From Legionella drozanskii LLAP-1 (GTDB taxonomy: Bacteria; Pseudomonadota; Gammaproteobacteria; Legionellales; Legionellaceae), in NCBI RefSeq assembly GCF_001467585.1, contig NZ_LNXY01000001.1, positions 165,549 through 229,548 of the forward strand: 64,000 nucleotides of DNA, written 5' to 3'. The notes under the pieces are model-generated. The model had not been told where the DNA came from. It made no database searches and worked only from the letters and a program-made list of their open reading frames with translations. This document shows, in pieces, positions 63,137 through 64,000 of this stretch (positions are counted from its first letter, which is position 1; every line of letters starts with the position of its first letter). The position numbers and the translations under genes were made by a program.

Positions 63137-63367
63137 TTAAGGCTTTAACAACCGAGATAAGATAAAACCAATCCCTGCTGCAATTAATAAAGAAGTAAAG
63201 GGTTTTTCTTTGACATTCTGAACAACTTTGTCAGAATGCTCCTGAAACTTGTCTTTCAACTCATTAATTGTTTCCGTGCCATCATTATAAATATCAGTTC
63301 CTAATTTTTTAGTCTCTTCCAAGACTCGTTTTGATTGTCTTGAAGTATCGTTATTTTCAATTTCCAT
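63137..63367 (-). CDS. DUF883 (ElaB/YqjD-like) membrane-anchored protein
   Basis: 76 residues: a helical, charged N-terminal part (VLEETKKLGTDIYNDGTETINELKDKFQEHSDKVVQNVKEKP) and a C-terminal membrane helix FTSLLIAAGIGFILSRLL, the DUF883 layout. Relatives ElaB and YqjD of Escherichia coli are tail-anchored inner-membrane proteins that bind ribosomes in stationary phase under RpoS control. It follows the phasin gene on the same strand with 22 bases between them. Confidence 0.88.
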   Translation of the reverse strand: MEIENNDTSRQSKRVLEETKKLGTDIYNDGTETINELKDKFQEHSDKVVQNVKEKPFTSLLIAAGIGFILSRLLKP

Positions 63368-63389
63368 GACATACCCCTTATTATTAAAA

Positions 63390-63737
63390 TTAGAATACAG
63401 CCTTTTTAATATTAGCTTTAGCTTCTTTCATAACGTATTCGGCAGTATTTTTTGCTTGAGAAAAGTTTTCTTTAACTTGATTTGAAGCGTTAGCAACAGT
63501 TTGACCTACAATTTCGGTTGCTTCCTCACAATAATTAAGCATCTTATGTCCATTTTCATAGATAATACCAAAGGTTTTTTCCATAAGTTCGGTTGGGCTG
63601 TTTAATTTTGACAAATCTTCAGGCTTTATAAATGAAAAACTTTGTAAAGTTTTTATATTAAGCTTCATTAGTTCCTCTGCAGAACGACTCATTAAATTAA
63701 AATTTTCTTCTATGTTTCTTTGTGATTCTCTTTGCAT
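63390..63737 (-). CDS. phasin-family protein
   Basis: 115 residues, nearly all helix: NFNLMSRSAEELMKLNIKTLQSF, then SPTELMEKTFGIIYENGHKMLNYCEEATEIVGQTVANASNQVKENF. This is the phasin_2 pattern of polyhydroxyalkanoate granule-associated proteins. Legionella stores polyhydroxybutyrate. The start is ATG 63737, with AAGGGGAA six bases upstream; a longer reading from 63764 lacks a site. Probably co-transcribed with the DUF883 gene, both stress or stationary-phase proteins. Confidence 0.85.
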   Translation of the reverse strand: MQRESQRNIEENFNLMSRSAEELMKLNIKTLQSFSFIKPEDLSKLNSPTELMEKTFGIIYENGHKMLNYCEEATEIVGQTVANASNQVKENFSQAKNTAEYVMKEAKANIKKAVF

Positions 63738-63992
63738 GGTATTCCCCTTCATGTTGCACTGCACAATTAAAGCTTAGAAGTTATCTTTTAATAAGTCAAT
63801 TTTATTTTTCAAGCTTTCTTAAATTATTTTATGCCTTATTAGAAAGAGCATCATTTTAGTAATGCATAAATAATCAATAGAAGCCATATTCTCATTAATA
63901 GATTTTGATAGGAATTTTCAAACAGATGATCCTCCCTCGATTAACCGTACACCTTGTTTAACAGATATAATCTGAATAACGAGGAGTTACAG

Positions 63993-64000
63993 ATGTCAAA
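63993..64000 (+). CDS. start of a gene cut by the window end
   Basis: ATG 63993 is preceded by GAGGAG six bases upstream, giving MSK before the window ends. It is divergent from the phasin gene. Product unknown. Confidence 0.5.

Noticed and set aside
1..64000. CRISPR arrays, rRNA genes, insertion sequences
   Set aside because: No regularly spaced repeats, no rRNA-like stretches and no transposase were found on either strand.

Overview
The window reads as a chromosomal segment of a Legionella species or a close relative. This is inferred from the low G+C content, the lipoprotein-surE-nlpD-rpoS block, many small secreted proteins of unknown function, a very large ankyrin-repeat protein, and several proteins that look like Dot/Icm-type effectors (coiled-coil, lipase-like, and IQ-motif with an acidic tail). 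No species assignment is possible from the sequence alone.

Layout. 1-21 kb is mostly core genome: rpoS (cut by the window edge), nlpD, surE and a lipoprotein gene; NAD-malic enzyme; a WYL regulator with a VOC-family protein; a Tim44-like protein; a LysE-type exporter; a class V aminotransferase; an L,D-transpeptidase; a cold-shock gene with a well-formed promoter, leader and terminator; then envelope and secreted proteins (SPOR-barrel fusion, chagasin-type protease inhibitor, small secreted proteins), an MDR-type dehydrogenase whose natural start is out of frame, a methyltransferase, a lipase-like membrane protein, and ETF-ubiquinone oxidoreductase.

21.3-32.7 kb is an integrated element of about 11.4 kb in the 3' end of a tRNA-Arg(CCU) gene. 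It is bounded by a 63-bp imperfect direct repeat (21301-21363 and 32637-32699). It carries a P4-type tyrosine integrase, an AlpA-type regulator, a RepA-like ATPase that appears to have lost an internal block, a frameshifted DUF5681 gene, a DUF1016 nuclease and a RhuM-family protein in one overlapping operon with the integrase, and an aminoglycoside-phosphotransferase-like kinase. Its main cargo is a four-gene operon: a ZorA-like motor protein, a ZorB-like peptidoglycan-anchored stator, an HNH nuclease in the ZorE position, and a fourth protein with the two-aspartate pattern of class III nucleotidyl cyclases. The first three resemble a type II Zorya anti-phage system; the fourth is not part of the known set and is the most interesting novelty here.

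33-42 kb is AT-rich accessory DNA with effector-like genes (565-aa coiled-coil protein, 995-aa ankyrin protein), GNAT acetyltransferases and a shikimate-kinase-like protein with an altered P-loop. 42-52 kb holds lipid-kinase and phosphoesterase genes and a stress or detoxification set: hemerythrin, zinc alcohol dehydrogenase, a YcgG-DUF1989 fusion, NAD synthetase, large-subunit catalase with a tiny disordered protein next to it, and a DUF488 protein; an NRAMP transporter follows. 53-56 kb has a candidate calmodulin-binding effector and small secreted proteins. 56.4-64 kb returns to housekeeping and stress functions: ABC-F ATPase with a cold-shock protein, DbpA helicase, CvfB-like S1 protein, PncC amidase, DUF883 protein and a phasin, with several gene remnants between them.
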